Positions 1 through 8,894 of a stretch of 55,694 nucleotides of DNA are shown one piece after another. This stretch comes from Chromatocurvus halotolerans (GTDB lineage: Bacteria > Pseudomonadota > Gammaproteobacteria > Pseudomonadales > Halieaceae). A program made the translations under genes and the position numbers. Every line of letters begins with the position of its first letter. Positions within the stretch are counted from its first letter, which is position 1. The notes under the pieces are model-generated. The model was not told the origin of the DNA and ran no database searches. It saw only the letters and a list, made by a program, of their open reading frames with translations. The DNA lies in assembly GCF_004340525.1 (NCBI RefSeq), contig NZ_SLWX01000020.1, positions 1 to 55,694 of the forward strand, read 5' to 3'.

Positions 1-40
1 GTTTACGAAGTTTGCCATCATTGCGCCCCGATCACTGCAC

Positions 41-334
41 GTGACATGGATTATCCCACGTCGATACTATTCGGTTAAGTCCGACAGGCTGCTAGAACAG
101 CGCTTTATCGAGCAGGACGCCAGATTCGAACAGTGCTTCGTGGAACAGAATGCGAGATTCGAACAGCGCTTCGTGGAACAGGACGCGAAATTCGAACAAC
201 GCTTTAGCAAGCAGGAGACAGGATTCGAGCAGCGCTTCAGCAAGCAGGACCGGACACTGGCACTGCATACGTGGATGCTTGGTATTCTCGTGCTGGTGAT
301 GGTGGTGCCGCAGCTGCAGGACTGGCTGGCATAA
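41..334 (+). CDS. Small coiled-coil protein with C-terminal membrane anchor (possibly 5'-truncated)
   Basis: I do not recognise a named family. From the GTG at 41 the product is 97 residues. Residues 18-72 are five tandem copies of an 11-residue unit of the form FEQRFxxQdAr, rich in Glu, Gln and Arg, which predicts an alpha-helical hendecad coiled coil. Residues about 73-95 (LGILVLVMVVPQ region) form one hydrophobic segment, probably a membrane anchor. The frame stays open to the left edge with no stop and there is no clear ribosome site before the GTG, so the true start may lie outside the window. It is convergent with pdxA. A structural or oligomerisation role is the most that can be inferred. 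Confidence 0.5.
   Translation: MTWIIPRRYYSVKSDRLLEQRFIEQDARFEQCFVEQNARFEQRFVEQDAKFEQRFSKQETGFEQRFSKQDRTLALHTWMLGILVLVMVVPQLQDWLA
92..256 (+). repeat. Five tandem 33-bp coding repeats (hendecad)
   Basis: Five in-frame copies of a 33-base unit encode FEQRF-type hendecads in the small coiled-coil gene. Copies 2 and 3 are the most alike and copies 4 and 5 share the FEQRFSKQ variant. This suggests expansion by local duplication. Confidence 0.7.
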
Positions 335-427
335 GCTGGGGTTTATACATAGTCGCTATCAATGGGGGACATTTAATAACCGAAAAGCGTCTCCGCAGAG
401 ATTTTTTGGAGGCGCCAGGCACGGCAG

Positions 428-1411
428 TTATCCGGTCTTCGCCATTCTGACCGCCTGACTGATCGCCTCGGCCAGGCTGCCCGCATCGGCGGTGCCCTTA
501 CCGGCAAGGTCCAGCGCCGTGCCGTGATCCACGGATGTGCGCACAATCGGCAGCCCGAGTGTGATGTTGACGGCCGAACCGAAGCCGGCATATTTGAGGA
601 CCGGCAGTCCCTGGTCGTGATACATCGCCAGCACCGTGTCCACACCCTTCAGCGCACGTGGTGTAAATGCGGTGTCGGCGGGCAGTGGCCCGATGAGTGA
701 CATGCCACTACTGCGCAGGGTTTCCAGCACAGGGGCAATCGTCTCGATTTCCTCCCGGCCAAGATGACCTCCCTCACCGGCGTGGGGGTTGAGGCCGAGT
801 ACGGCGATACGCGGTGCGGGTATACCAAAGCGGCGCTGCATGTCGGCATGGAGAATCCGAAGCGTGGCAGTGAGGCTGTCCCGGGTGATGGCGGCGGGTA
901 CATCGGCGAGCGGCAGGTGCGTGGTGGCCAGCGCCACCCGCAATCCGCCCGCGGCCAGCAGCATGACGACCCGCGGCGTGCCGGTTTTTTCCGCGAGGTA
1001 TTCCGTATGGCCGCTGAAGGGAATGCCGGCATCGTTGATCACGGATTTCTGCAGGGGGCAGGTCACCATCGCGGCATACTCACCGCTCAGACAGCCCGCA
1101 ATGGCGATATCCAGGGTTTCCAGCACGTAGGGCGCGTTGTGCGGGTCCAGCTGGCCCGCTGTCACAGGCCTGCGCAGCGGGCAGTGTCTGACTGCCAGTG
1201 TGCCCGCCGGATACCCCGTTGTCGCCGCGCCAGGGTCTGCTGCGTCAACCAGGCGGATATCGAGATTCAGCGACCGCGCGCGGTCCGCCAGCAGGTCGCG
1301 GTCAGCAATCGCGACCAGGGGGACGGGCTGCGGCTGCATCGCCGTCATCAGCAGGATGTCGGGGCCGATACCGGCGGGCTCTCCCGCCGTAACGGCAATA
1401 GGATGAGTCAT
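428..1411 (-). CDS. pdxA: 4-hydroxythreonine-4-phosphate dehydrogenase PdxA
   Basis: This cytoplasmic enzyme oxidises 4-phospho-hydroxy-L-threonine with NAD in pyridoxal 5'-phosphate synthesis. The product gives 3-amino-2-oxopropyl phosphate, which PdxJ uses. The 327-residue length is normal for the family. It starts with the expected EPAGIGPDI segment, and the metal-binding histidines are visible at about H165 (TTHLPL), H210 (LNPHAGEGG) and H265 (YHDQGLP). The late DHGTALDLAGKG motif (295-306) is also present. It lies downstream of surA on the same strand with a 75-base gap, the usual lptD-surA-pdxA order. The ksgA and apaH genes that often follow are absent here. Confidence 0.97.
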   Translation of the reverse strand: MTHPIAVTAGEPAGIGPDILLMTAMQPQPVPLVAIADRDLLADRARSLNLDIRLVDAADPGAATTGYPAGTLAVRHCPLRRPVTAGQLDPHNAPYVLETLDIAIAGCLSGEYAAMVTCPLQKSVINDAGIPFSGHTEYLAEKTGTPRVVMLLAAGGLRVALATTHLPLADVPAAITRDSLTATLRILHADMQRRFGIPAPRIAVLGLNPHAGEGGHLGREEIETIAPVLETLRSSGMSLIGPLPADTAFTPRALKGVDTVLAMYHDQGLPVLKYAGFGSAVNITLGLPIVRTSVDHGTALDLAGKGTADAGSLAEAISQAVRMAKTG

Positions 1412-1486
1412 GCCATTTCCGCGTTAATTGCGCCGTTCCGATCGCGCCGCTGCCGGCGTCGGGAGCATCCGATGCGGCCAGCCGGC

Positions 1487-2782
1487 CTACTTGATATCAA
1501 CAAAAGCCTCGTCGCGGATCATCTGCAGCCAGGCTTCCAGTTCCTCGTCGTACTTGCGCTGGTGCAGGTATTCCGTGGCGCGGGCGATACGTGCTTCCTG
1601 ACTGGTGTCCTTCACGCGGCGGTCTTCCACCTGAATGATGTGCCAGCCGAACTGGCTGCGCACGGGCGAAGACACCTCGCCGATCTCGGTGGAGGCCATC
1701 ATGTTCTCGAACGCAGGGACCATCTGGCCCTTGCTGGTCCAGCCGAGTGAGCCCCCCTCGGACGCAGAGCCGATGTCCTCGGAATGCTCGCGAGCGAGCT
1801 CGGCGAAGTCGGCACCTTCCTCCTCGACCCGGCGCTTCAGACCGGCGATTTTTTCACGTGCCTGCTCGTCAGTGAGAATTTCCGACGGGGTGACCAGAAT
1901 ATGCCGGACAAGGGTCTGCTCCTGGGTCTGCTTGCCGCCGCGCAGGCTGCTGAGGTGAACCAGGTGAAAGCCGCTTGGCGAGCGGAATACGTCGGTGGTG
2001 TCACCTACCTCGAGATCCGTGACGACGTCCTGGTATAGCGATGGCAGGTCATCCCGCTTGCGCCAGCCCAGGTCGCCGCCGGTGTAGGAGAACTCGCCCT
2101 CGCTGCTGGCCATGACTTCGTCGAAGCGTTCGCCATCGCGGATGCGAGCCAGCAGCTCCTCGGTGTGTTCCCGCGCGGATTCCTCGAAGTCGCTCGACGC
2201 CGTGGAGGGTACCGGCAGCAGCGCATGCATGACCCGATATTCGGGCTCCACCAGCTTCCGGCCTTCCTCGGTCTCGAGAAAGTTCTCCACTTCCTGTTCG
2301 GCAATGGACACCCGCTGGTTGACGTTGCCCATCTGCACCCGCTGCAGAATCATCTCCTGTCGTACCTGTTCGCGCATGGCGACATAGGAACGCCCCTCCT
2401 GCTCCAGGGTCTGGCGGAACTGGTCGAGGGTGAGGCGGTTCTGGGCGGCGATGCGCTGCATGGCGCTGTCGAGCTCGGCATCGGAGATGCGCACGCCATA
2501 GCGCTCGCCCATCTGCATCTGGATGCTGTCCAGCACCAGGCGGTCCAGCGTTTCGCGGATCAGCTCGTCCTCTGGCGGTGGCTCCACGCCCCGGGCCTTC
2601 AGGTTCTGGCTAACCGTGGCCAGGCGCTCGCGCAGTTCGCTGGCGAGAATGATGTCGTCGTCGACGATGGCGACAATCTGGTCGATCATTTCGGTTTCGG
2701 CCTGTGCCGCCTGCCCGAAAAGCAGCGCAAGCGCGGTGGCGCAGGCGCCGCCGAGCTGCAGGAGTTGGCGTTTAATAGTCAC
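1487..2782 (-). CDS. surA: Periplasmic chaperone and peptidyl-prolyl isomerase SurA
   Basis: SurA escorts unfolded outer-membrane beta-barrel proteins, including LptD, across the periplasm to the BAM complex. The 431-residue product has an N-terminal signal peptide ending near AQA (residue 28), a SurA N-terminal chaperone domain (about 30-150), two parvulin-type isomerase domains (about 175-275 and 285-385) and a C-terminal helix. The GTG start overlaps the end of lptD by 11 bases, which fixes this start and indicates translational coupling. pdxA follows it. The assignment rests on domain order and on lptD linkage. Confidence 0.97.
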   Translation of the reverse strand: MTIKRQLLQLGGACATALALLFGQAAQAETEMIDQIVAIVDDDIILASELRERLATVSQNLKARGVEPPPEDELIRETLDRLVLDSIQMQMGERYGVRISDAELDSAMQRIAAQNRLTLDQFRQTLEQEGRSYVAMREQVRQEMILQRVQMGNVNQRVSIAEQEVENFLETEEGRKLVEPEYRVMHALLPVPSTASSDFEESAREHTEELLARIRDGERFDEVMASSEGEFSYTGGDLGWRKRDDLPSLYQDVVTDLEVGDTTDVFRSPSGFHLVHLSSLRGGKQTQEQTLVRHILVTPSEILTDEQAREKIAGLKRRVEEEGADFAELAREHSEDIGSASEGGSLGWTSKGQMVPAFENMMASTEIGEVSSPVRSQFGWHIIQVEDRRVKDTSQEARIARATEYLHQRKYDEELEAWLQMIRDEAFVDIK

Positions 2783-5303
2783 GTGGTCGGAACCCCCGGA
2801 TCATGTCTGTCATCAGTGCCTCGACCTGGCTGCCAACGCCGCCGAGCCCCTTGAGAACGAACTGTGCCTGGACAGCGCGTTCCCGCTCGAGGTTGGGTGC
2901 GTTGAAATCGGGAAAGGCACCACGCGCCGTATCGAAATAGCGCAGATGCAGTAAGCGAATTGTAAAGCAGCAACTATCATATTCGATGCCGAACATATCT
3001 TCCACGCTGCGGTTGGCCTGCATGCTGTAGTTCCAGGCCGCGAACACCCGCCATTCATCGTTGACCGGATAGAACGTGGACATGTGGGCCTGCGCCGTGA
3101 CCGGCTGATCGCCGACCAGCGTGACCGGCCGACGATAGGTGTAGCCGACATTGATCAGGTGGCCATCGTTGCGCTCGTAGTTGGCCTGGGCGTTGCCCGC
3201 GTTCATCTTGCCGGTTGATGCGTCATATTGCGCGCTGGCCCTGATGCTTAGACGGTCATTGGGGAAAAAGTTCAGCTCGCCGGCCATCTCCGAATTGGAG
3301 CGCTGCAGCTCCGGGGCGCCGGGGGTGACGCGTACGCGGCGATTCTCGAAATAGACGATCTGGCCGAGGCTGGCGTTGAACATTTCACGGCCGTCGCGAT
3401 CGTCGAGCAGGCGCGTGGTAAGACCGATGGCGAGCTGATTGGCATCATCCAGGCGGTCGCGGCCCGAGAAGCGGGTGTCGCGGAACAGCTGGTTGTAGGT
3501 GAAGGTGAGCTCTGCGCTGTCAAAGTCGGGCTGGTCGCTCTGGTCATCGTAGCTGCTGTAGAGGTAGTAAAGGCGCGGCTCGAGGGTCTGGATGAAGCCC
3601 CGGTTGAGCACGCTGAAGTCGCGCTCGAAATACAGGCCGCCGTCCATGCTCACCAGCCCCGATGCGGCCCCCGGGGAGTTGTTCCCGGATAGCGTGTTGT
3701 CTTCCAGTGAGTACTTCAGAAAGCGGTATTTGGCCGTGGTGCGCAGAAAGCCGGACTCCCAGAGCATGGGGTAGGCGACGCCGGCTTCCGCATACAGGCG
3801 CTGGCCCACCGTCAGGTCCTCGCTGCTGTCGAAGTTGGAGTACTGCGCCTGCAGGATCGGATCGAGGCTGAAGGGCTTGAGGTTGCCGCGCTTTTGCAGC
3901 GTGATCTGCGGCAGCTTCTTGTAATCGTTGCGGATATCGTCGGCGAGTGACTGGAACTGCTGGGCCTCGACATTCACCAGCCAGTCGTCACCCAGATAAT
4001 CGAGGCTGGCAAGCTGCAGCAGGTTCACCTCGCGCCGGGTTTCCAGGTTGGAGGTTTCCAGGTCACGGATGAAGTTGCGGTCGCTGACCTCGGAAAAGTC
4101 GATGCGCGAGCGCCAGCGCTGGCCGTACAGGCCGTCCTGCTGCACGCGGGCCAGCCAGCGGGCGGTGTCGCTCTCGCCGGGAAAGTCGGCCTGAAACTGT
4201 TCGTCGTCGGGCAGGTAGCTGCCGCCCACCAGCCACTCGCCGCGCGATGCATCCAGGTAGCGCGCCTGCAGTTCATGGTTGGTGCCCCGCTCCTGGATCA
4301 GACGCGGCGTGTACAGCAGGTCGTAGTTCGGTGCCAGATTCATGTAGAAGGGCACGGTGATATCCAGACCGCCACGGCTGTCGTTGCCGGCGGTGGGGAA
4401 CAGCAGGCCGGTGCGCCGGCGATCGTCAATCGGAAAGCTGATCCAAGGCGCGTAGAAAAACGGGACGCCCCTGGCGGAGAGCACGGCACCGCGGGCCACG
4501 CCGCGTCCGCTGTCCGGATCCAGGGTCATCTGGCGGGTTTCCAGCAGCCAGTCGGCGTTGCCCGGCGCGCAGTAGGTCAGCGAGCCGTCCTCCACCCGGA
4601 TCAGATTATCGGCGTCGCGGCTGAGCAGGGCGGCATTGCCGCGCATGTGCTGTTCATGCAGGACAAACTGGCTGTTCTCAAGCTGGGCTTCCCCGGTTCG
4701 GGAAAAAAATTCACCGCGGCTGCCGCGCAGCAGTATGCCTGGCTCGCGCAGGGTGATGTTGCCCTCGAGCTCACCTTTCGCCGATTCGCGATCGTAGTTG
4801 GCGCTGTCGCCGCGCAGGTCGCGATAGCCCTGGGTGACCTCGACACCGCCCTGCATGCGCACGGTATCGCCCTCGAGTTCGGTACGGGTTGCCGTTGCCT
4901 CGATGTCGGAAGTGCCGGGATCGCTACCAACCATGCCCGCCTTGGGATCGACGTAGGCTCCGCCGCAGAGGCGGCACTCGCGATCGCGCAGGGCCTGCGG
5001 CAGCTGATCGTAAGGCACCCAGTCGAGGGAATATTCCGATTCGACCACTTCCTCGCGCAGGGACAGGCTGCTGTCTGCCGCGGCGGCGTCCGGGGGCGAT
5101 ATCGCGGGACTGTCGTCCTCGCCGCCATCGTTCCCGTCGCTGTCCTCGCCGCTTACCGCCCGGGCTGTCACACAGCCGGCGCCAGCGCTGGCCTCGCAGG
5201 CCGGCGCATTGCTATCCTGCGGCCAGCCGACAACCGGCGTCGCGCACAGGACGCCGAGGACGAGTCGGCGCAGCGTCCGACGGAAAGCAGTTGGCAGTAT
5301 CAT
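2772..5303 (-). CDS. lptD: LPS-assembly outer-membrane protein LptD
   Basis: LptD with LptE forms the outer-membrane translocon that inserts lipopolysaccharide into the outer leaflet. I start at the ATG at 5303, which gives 843 residues beginning with an Arg-rich signal peptide (RRTLRRLVLGVLC). A longer reading to 5414 would run close to the divergent amgK start. An OstA/LptA-like jellyroll domain covers about residues 130-260 and the rest is the beta-barrel. Cysteines expected for the LptD disulphide network are seen: an early CRLC pair, YCAPG near the jellyroll end, and the adjacent pair in DSCCF late in the barrel. It is first in a surA-pdxA operon. Confidence 0.96.
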   Translation of the reverse strand: MILPTAFRRTLRRLVLGVLCATPVVGWPQDSNAPACEASAGAGCVTARAVSGEDSDGNDGGEDDSPAISPPDAAAADSSLSLREEVVESEYSLDWVPYDQLPQALRDRECRLCGGAYVDPKAGMVGSDPGTSDIEATATRTELEGDTVRMQGGVEVTQGYRDLRGDSANYDRESAKGELEGNITLREPGILLRGSRGEFFSRTGEAQLENSQFVLHEQHMRGNAALLSRDADNLIRVEDGSLTYCAPGNADWLLETRQMTLDPDSGRGVARGAVLSARGVPFFYAPWISFPIDDRRRTGLLFPTAGNDSRGGLDITVPFYMNLAPNYDLLYTPRLIQERGTNHELQARYLDASRGEWLVGGSYLPDDEQFQADFPGESDTARWLARVQQDGLYGQRWRSRIDFSEVSDRNFIRDLETSNLETRREVNLLQLASLDYLGDDWLVNVEAQQFQSLADDIRNDYKKLPQITLQKRGNLKPFSLDPILQAQYSNFDSSEDLTVGQRLYAEAGVAYPMLWESGFLRTTAKYRFLKYSLEDNTLSGNNSPGAASGLVSMDGGLYFERDFSVLNRGFIQTLEPRLYYLYSSYDDQSDQPDFDSAELTFTYNQLFRDTRFSGRDRLDDANQLAIGLTTRLLDDRDGREMFNASLGQIVYFENRRVRVTPGAPELQRSNSEMAGELNFFPNDRLSIRASAQYDASTGKMNAGNAQANYERNDGHLINVGYTYRRPVTLVGDQPVTAQAHMSTFYPVNDEWRVFAAWNYSMQANRSVEDMFGIEYDSCCFTIRLLHLRYFDTARGAFPDFNAPNLERERAVQAQFVLKGLGGVGSQVEALMTDMIRGFRPRDY

Positions 5304-5440
5304 GGCAGAGATGATGTGCGTTCTTTGATTCCGGAAATTGACAGAGGAGGACCTGTGGCCGAGATGATAAAGCATCGCCCTGCGATTGTCCGGCAAAAAC
5401 TCGGCAGCGTGCACGCTGCTGTTCCCGGCAGGGGATGCTG

Positions 5441-6532
5441 ATGCGGCCGGTGCCCGACGCCCTCATGCCCTGGATAGGCGAGGCCCTGGCGCCGGAGACG
5501 CTGCTGTCCGGGCTGCAGCCGGTTGCGGGGGACGCCAGTTTCCGGCGTTATTTCCGGGTGCACACTGATGCCCGCAGCGTGATTGTGTGCGAATCGCCCC
5601 CCGCAAAGGAAAAGAACACCGAGTTTCTGGCCGTGCGGCATCTGCTCGAGGGCGCTGGCGTCCGCGTGCCCTCTCTCATCGCCGCCGATAATCGGCGCGG
5701 TTATTTTCTGCTGGAGGATCTGGGTGACGTACAGCTATTGCCGGCGCTGACGGCGCCCGCGGCGGACGCGCTCTACGGCAAGGCCGCGCGGATGCTGGTG
5801 GCGCTGGCGACGGCGCGGGTGCCCCGGGTCGGCCCCGGGGCGCTCCCGGCGTACACGGCCGAACTGCTGCGCCGGGAGGTGGACCTGTTTCCGACCTGGT
5901 TCGTGCGCCGGCTGCTGGGGGCGTCGGCGGATGCGCCGCCTCCGGCGGTGTTCGAGCCGCTGTGCGCGCGGCTACTGGAGAGTGCTCTCGCCCAGCCCCA
6001 GGTGCTGGTGCACCGGGACTTCCACAGTCGCAATCTCATGCTGCTGCCGGGGGGAGAGCTGGCCACGATCGACTTTCAGGATGCGGTCATGGGCCCGCTG
6101 ACCTATGACGCCGCATCCCTGTTCAAGGATTGCTACCTGCGCTGGCCAAGGGCGCGCGTCGAGAGCTGGGTGCTGGCGCTGCGCGACGCCTTTCTGGCCG
6201 CGGGGGTTCTCTCCGACGAACTGGCCACCGACGCCGCGTTCCTGCGCGCATTTGACCTCATGGGTCTGCAGCGTCATATCAAGGTGCTGGGCATTTTCGC
6301 GCGCCTGCATCTGCGCGACGGCAAGGATGGCTATCTTGCCGACCTGCCGCGGGTGGTGGCCTACGTGGAGGAGGTGTTCGACCGCTATCCCGACGAACAA
6401 GCGGTGCAGGAGTTTGCGCGCTGGTTCCGCGGTTCACTGCGGCCCTTGGTAGAGCAGCAGCCCTGGTGGCGGGCGGTCGACAGCGCCGTTGCCGGGGATC
6501 GTGACAGCGGCAGCGAGCATGGCAGTGCATAG
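5441..6532 (+). CDS. amgK: N-acetylmuramate/N-acetylglucosamine anomeric kinase AmgK
   Basis: AmgK phosphorylates the anomeric carbon of MurNAc or GlcNAc in the cell-wall salvage route that bypasses de novo UDP-MurNAc synthesis. The 363-residue product is an aminoglycoside phosphotransferase-fold kinase: catalytic loop HRDFHSRNL (191-199), metal-binding DFQD (211-214) and an N-terminal nucleotide lobe with DASFRRYFR (31-39). I chose the ATG at 5441 because an AGGGG ribosome site lies six bases upstream; the in-frame ATG at 5435 abuts that site. It is divergent from lptD, and murU begins three bases after its stop, as in Pseudomonas. Confidence 0.92.
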   Translation: MRPVPDALMPWIGEALAPETLLSGLQPVAGDASFRRYFRVHTDARSVIVCESPPAKEKNTEFLAVRHLLEGAGVRVPSLIAADNRRGYFLLEDLGDVQLLPALTAPAADALYGKAARMLVALATARVPRVGPGALPAYTAELLRREVDLFPTWFVRRLLGASADAPPPAVFEPLCARLLESALAQPQVLVHRDFHSRNLMLLPGGELATIDFQDAVMGPLTYDAASLFKDCYLRWPRARVESWVLALRDAFLAAGVLSDELATDAAFLRAFDLMGLQRHIKVLGIFARLHLRDGKDGYLADLPRVVAYVEEVFDRYPDEQAVQEFARWFRGSLRPLVEQQPWWRAVDSAVAGDRDSGSEHGSA

Positions 6533-6535
6533 GCG

Positions 6536-7249
6536 ATGACCGGAATCAAGGCGATGATTCTGGCGGCGGGGCGCGGCGAGCGCATGCGGCCATTGACCGA
6601 TCACACCCCTAAGCCGCTGCTGCAGGTGGGCGGCGTGCCGCTGATCGAGTACCACATTCGCCGGCTGGTGACTGCCGGTATTGTCGAACTGGTCATCAAT
6701 GTCTCCCACCTCGGGGAGCAGATCGTCGCTGCCTGCGGCGACGGCAGTCGCTGGGGCGCGCGCATTTCCTGGTCGCGGGAGGCCCGGCCCCTGGAGACCG
6801 CCGGCGGTATTCTGCGGGCGCTGCCGCTGCTGGATACTCCCGCCTTCCTGGTGGTCAACGCGGATGTGTGGATGGACTTCGATGCCACTGCGCTGGCGGC
6901 GCGTGCCCGCGCCCTGCCGCCGCGCTGCGCGCGCCTGCTGTTCGCGGCGAATCCAGCGCACCACTGCGGCGGTGACTTCGCCCTCTCCGGCGAGCGCGTG
7001 GTGCCCGCGGGGCCGGATCGACCCAGCGTCACTTTTACCGGCGTGGGCGCTTACCGCCGCGATTTCTTCGACGATGCCCACCCTGCCTCCCGCAGCGGGC
7101 CGCTGCGACCGCTGTTCGAGCGTGCGATTGCCGATGGCCGGCTGCACGGCGAGCGCCATGACGGGGCGTGGATGGACGTGGGCACGCCCGAGCGCCTGGC
7201 AGCCTTGCGAGAACAGGTGCAGGCTCAGGCTGAGCCGGGCGGGACCTGA
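6536..7249 (+). CDS. murU: N-acetylmuramate alpha-1-phosphate uridylyltransferase MurU
   Basis: MurU transfers UMP from UTP to MurNAc-1-phosphate and gives UDP-MurNAc, which feeds the MurC step directly. The 237-residue product has the nucleotidyltransferase signature [11 protein letters not shown] (9-19) followed by KPLL (26-29). NADVWMDFD supplies the metal-binding aspartate, and [12 protein letters not shown] closes the fold. Related sugar-nucleotide transferases such as RmlA look similar, but the size and the tight coupling to amgK (three-base gap) support MurU. The role is cytoplasmic peptidoglycan recycling, a pathway linked to intrinsic fosfomycin tolerance in Pseudomonas. Confidence 0.92.
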   Translation: MTGIKAMILAAGRGERMRPLTDHTPKPLLQVGGVPLIEYHIRRLVTAGIVELVINVSHLGEQIVAACGDGSRWGARISWSREARPLETAGGILRALPLLDTPAFLVVNADVWMDFDATALAARARALPPRCARLLFAANPAHHCGGDFALSGERVVPAGPDRPSVTFTGVGAYRRDFFDDAHPASRSGPLRPLFERAIADGRLHGERHDGAWMDVGTPERLAALREQVQAQAEPGGT

Positions 7250-7328
7250 TCGTATCGGGGATGGTAGACTTCACGCGCTGATTCAAGTCAGACAACCGCC
7301 AGATCAACGCCAGGCCAGAGACCCAGAC

Positions 7329-7997
<669 letters not shown>

Positions 7998-8270
7998 GGC
8001 AACCCCGTGCCTCCGGCAGAATTCGACGCGCTGAACCCCGACTGCCAAAGCTCGCCGGATGGGTGTGGGACCTGTCTGTTGTCGCGCCATTACGGTAGAC
8101 AATGGCTTCCCTGTCGCAGGCGCAGGGTGTCGTCAACGGCCCTGCTTGACGCTGCATAAGGTAGCGCTGTAGACAGGGCATTCGACCAGGGGTTATCTTT
8201 CTCGTCAGTGGAGGGGAGCAGACAGCATTGAGCCTTCCGCGTCAATGTTGTGCATGAGGTTGGAGCCGAC
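7998..8270. other. Intergenic region between rpe and bphO
   Basis: These 273 bases hold no convincing gene. There is no remnant of gph that I can recognise, although gph usually sits here. A GGAGGGG-like stretch near 8212 is not in position for a start codon of the next gene. A TTGAC at 8146 could be part of a promoter for bphO, but no good -10 box follows. Confidence 0.4.
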
Positions 8271-8894
8271 GTGAATCAGGTTGCGCAGTCCAGGGTTGAA
8301 TCTCCACTGGACAAGCTGAAGTGTGACACTGCAGCGCTGCATAAAGCGGTAGAGAGACATCTGCCGTTCCCTGCCAGTTACGAATCCACGGAAAGCTACG
8401 CGCGGGTTCTGGGGGTGTTTCATCGTTTTCAGCTGCAGGTGGCTGCCTACACCGCCCGATACGGGTCACAAGTGGCGGCTCAATTGGCGTTGACTCGACG
8501 AAATCGTTTGCCGCTGATAGAGCGTGATATGCGCAGGCTTGGTATAGGCACCGAAACCGCCTGTGACAATACGGCAAACCGTCCGTCTCTGCTGTTGACG
8601 TCACTCGACGAATTCTATGGTTGCCTGTACGTGAGCGAAGGCTCCACCCTGGGCGGCAATATCATTCAAAAAGCCATGCTGAAAATGCACGGCAAAACAG
8701 CGCTCGAGTGGACGCACTACCTGAATCCTTATGGTCAGCAAATTTTTCCGATGTGGCAGACATTTCGCAGCGTCTTGAATGAGGAGATTGCCACTGGCAA
8801 CGTGGCCCTTGAGGAGGTAACAAAGGGAGCCATCAAAAGCTTTGACTATATTCTGGAAACCGCGAAAACATGCGGATTCAGTGAAAAACCGTGA
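8271..8894 (+). CDS. bphO: Biliverdin-producing heme oxygenase, BphO-type
   Basis: BphO opens heme with O2 and reductant to biliverdin, iron and CO. Biliverdin is the chromophore of the phytochrome encoded next. The 207-residue product has the likely proximal heme ligand H24 in TAALHKAVE and the distal-helix motif LYVSEGSTLGGNII (119-132), typical of bacterial phytochrome-linked heme oxygenases. I favour the GTG at 8271, which has GGAG five bases before it; a GTG at 8250 would add seven residues. The stop overlaps the phytochrome start as GTGA, so the two are translationally coupled. Local base composition is more AT-rich than in flanking genes. Confidence 0.9.
   Translation: MNQVAQSRVESPLDKLKCDTAALHKAVERHLPFPASYESTESYARVLGVFHRFQLQVAAYTARYGSQVAAQLALTRRNRLPLIERDMRRLGIGTETACDNTANRPSLLLTSLDEFYGCLYVSEGSTLGGNIIQKAMLKMHGKTALEWTHYLNPYGQQIFPMWQTFRSVLNEEIATGNVALEEVTKGAIKSFDYILETAKTCGFSEKP

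Noticed and set aside
390-403. 14-base match (TCTCCGCAGAGATT) shared with 21002-21015
   Set aside because: Several such matches are expected by chance in a 55-kb window; no flanking similarity.
6681-7328. Long N-terminal extension of rpe through murU
   Set aside because: It is an out-of-frame reading of murU; rpe motifs begin at the ATG at 7329.
8146-8185. Promoter for bphO from TTGACG near 8146
   Set aside because: The following -10-like TAGACA matches too poorly to call.
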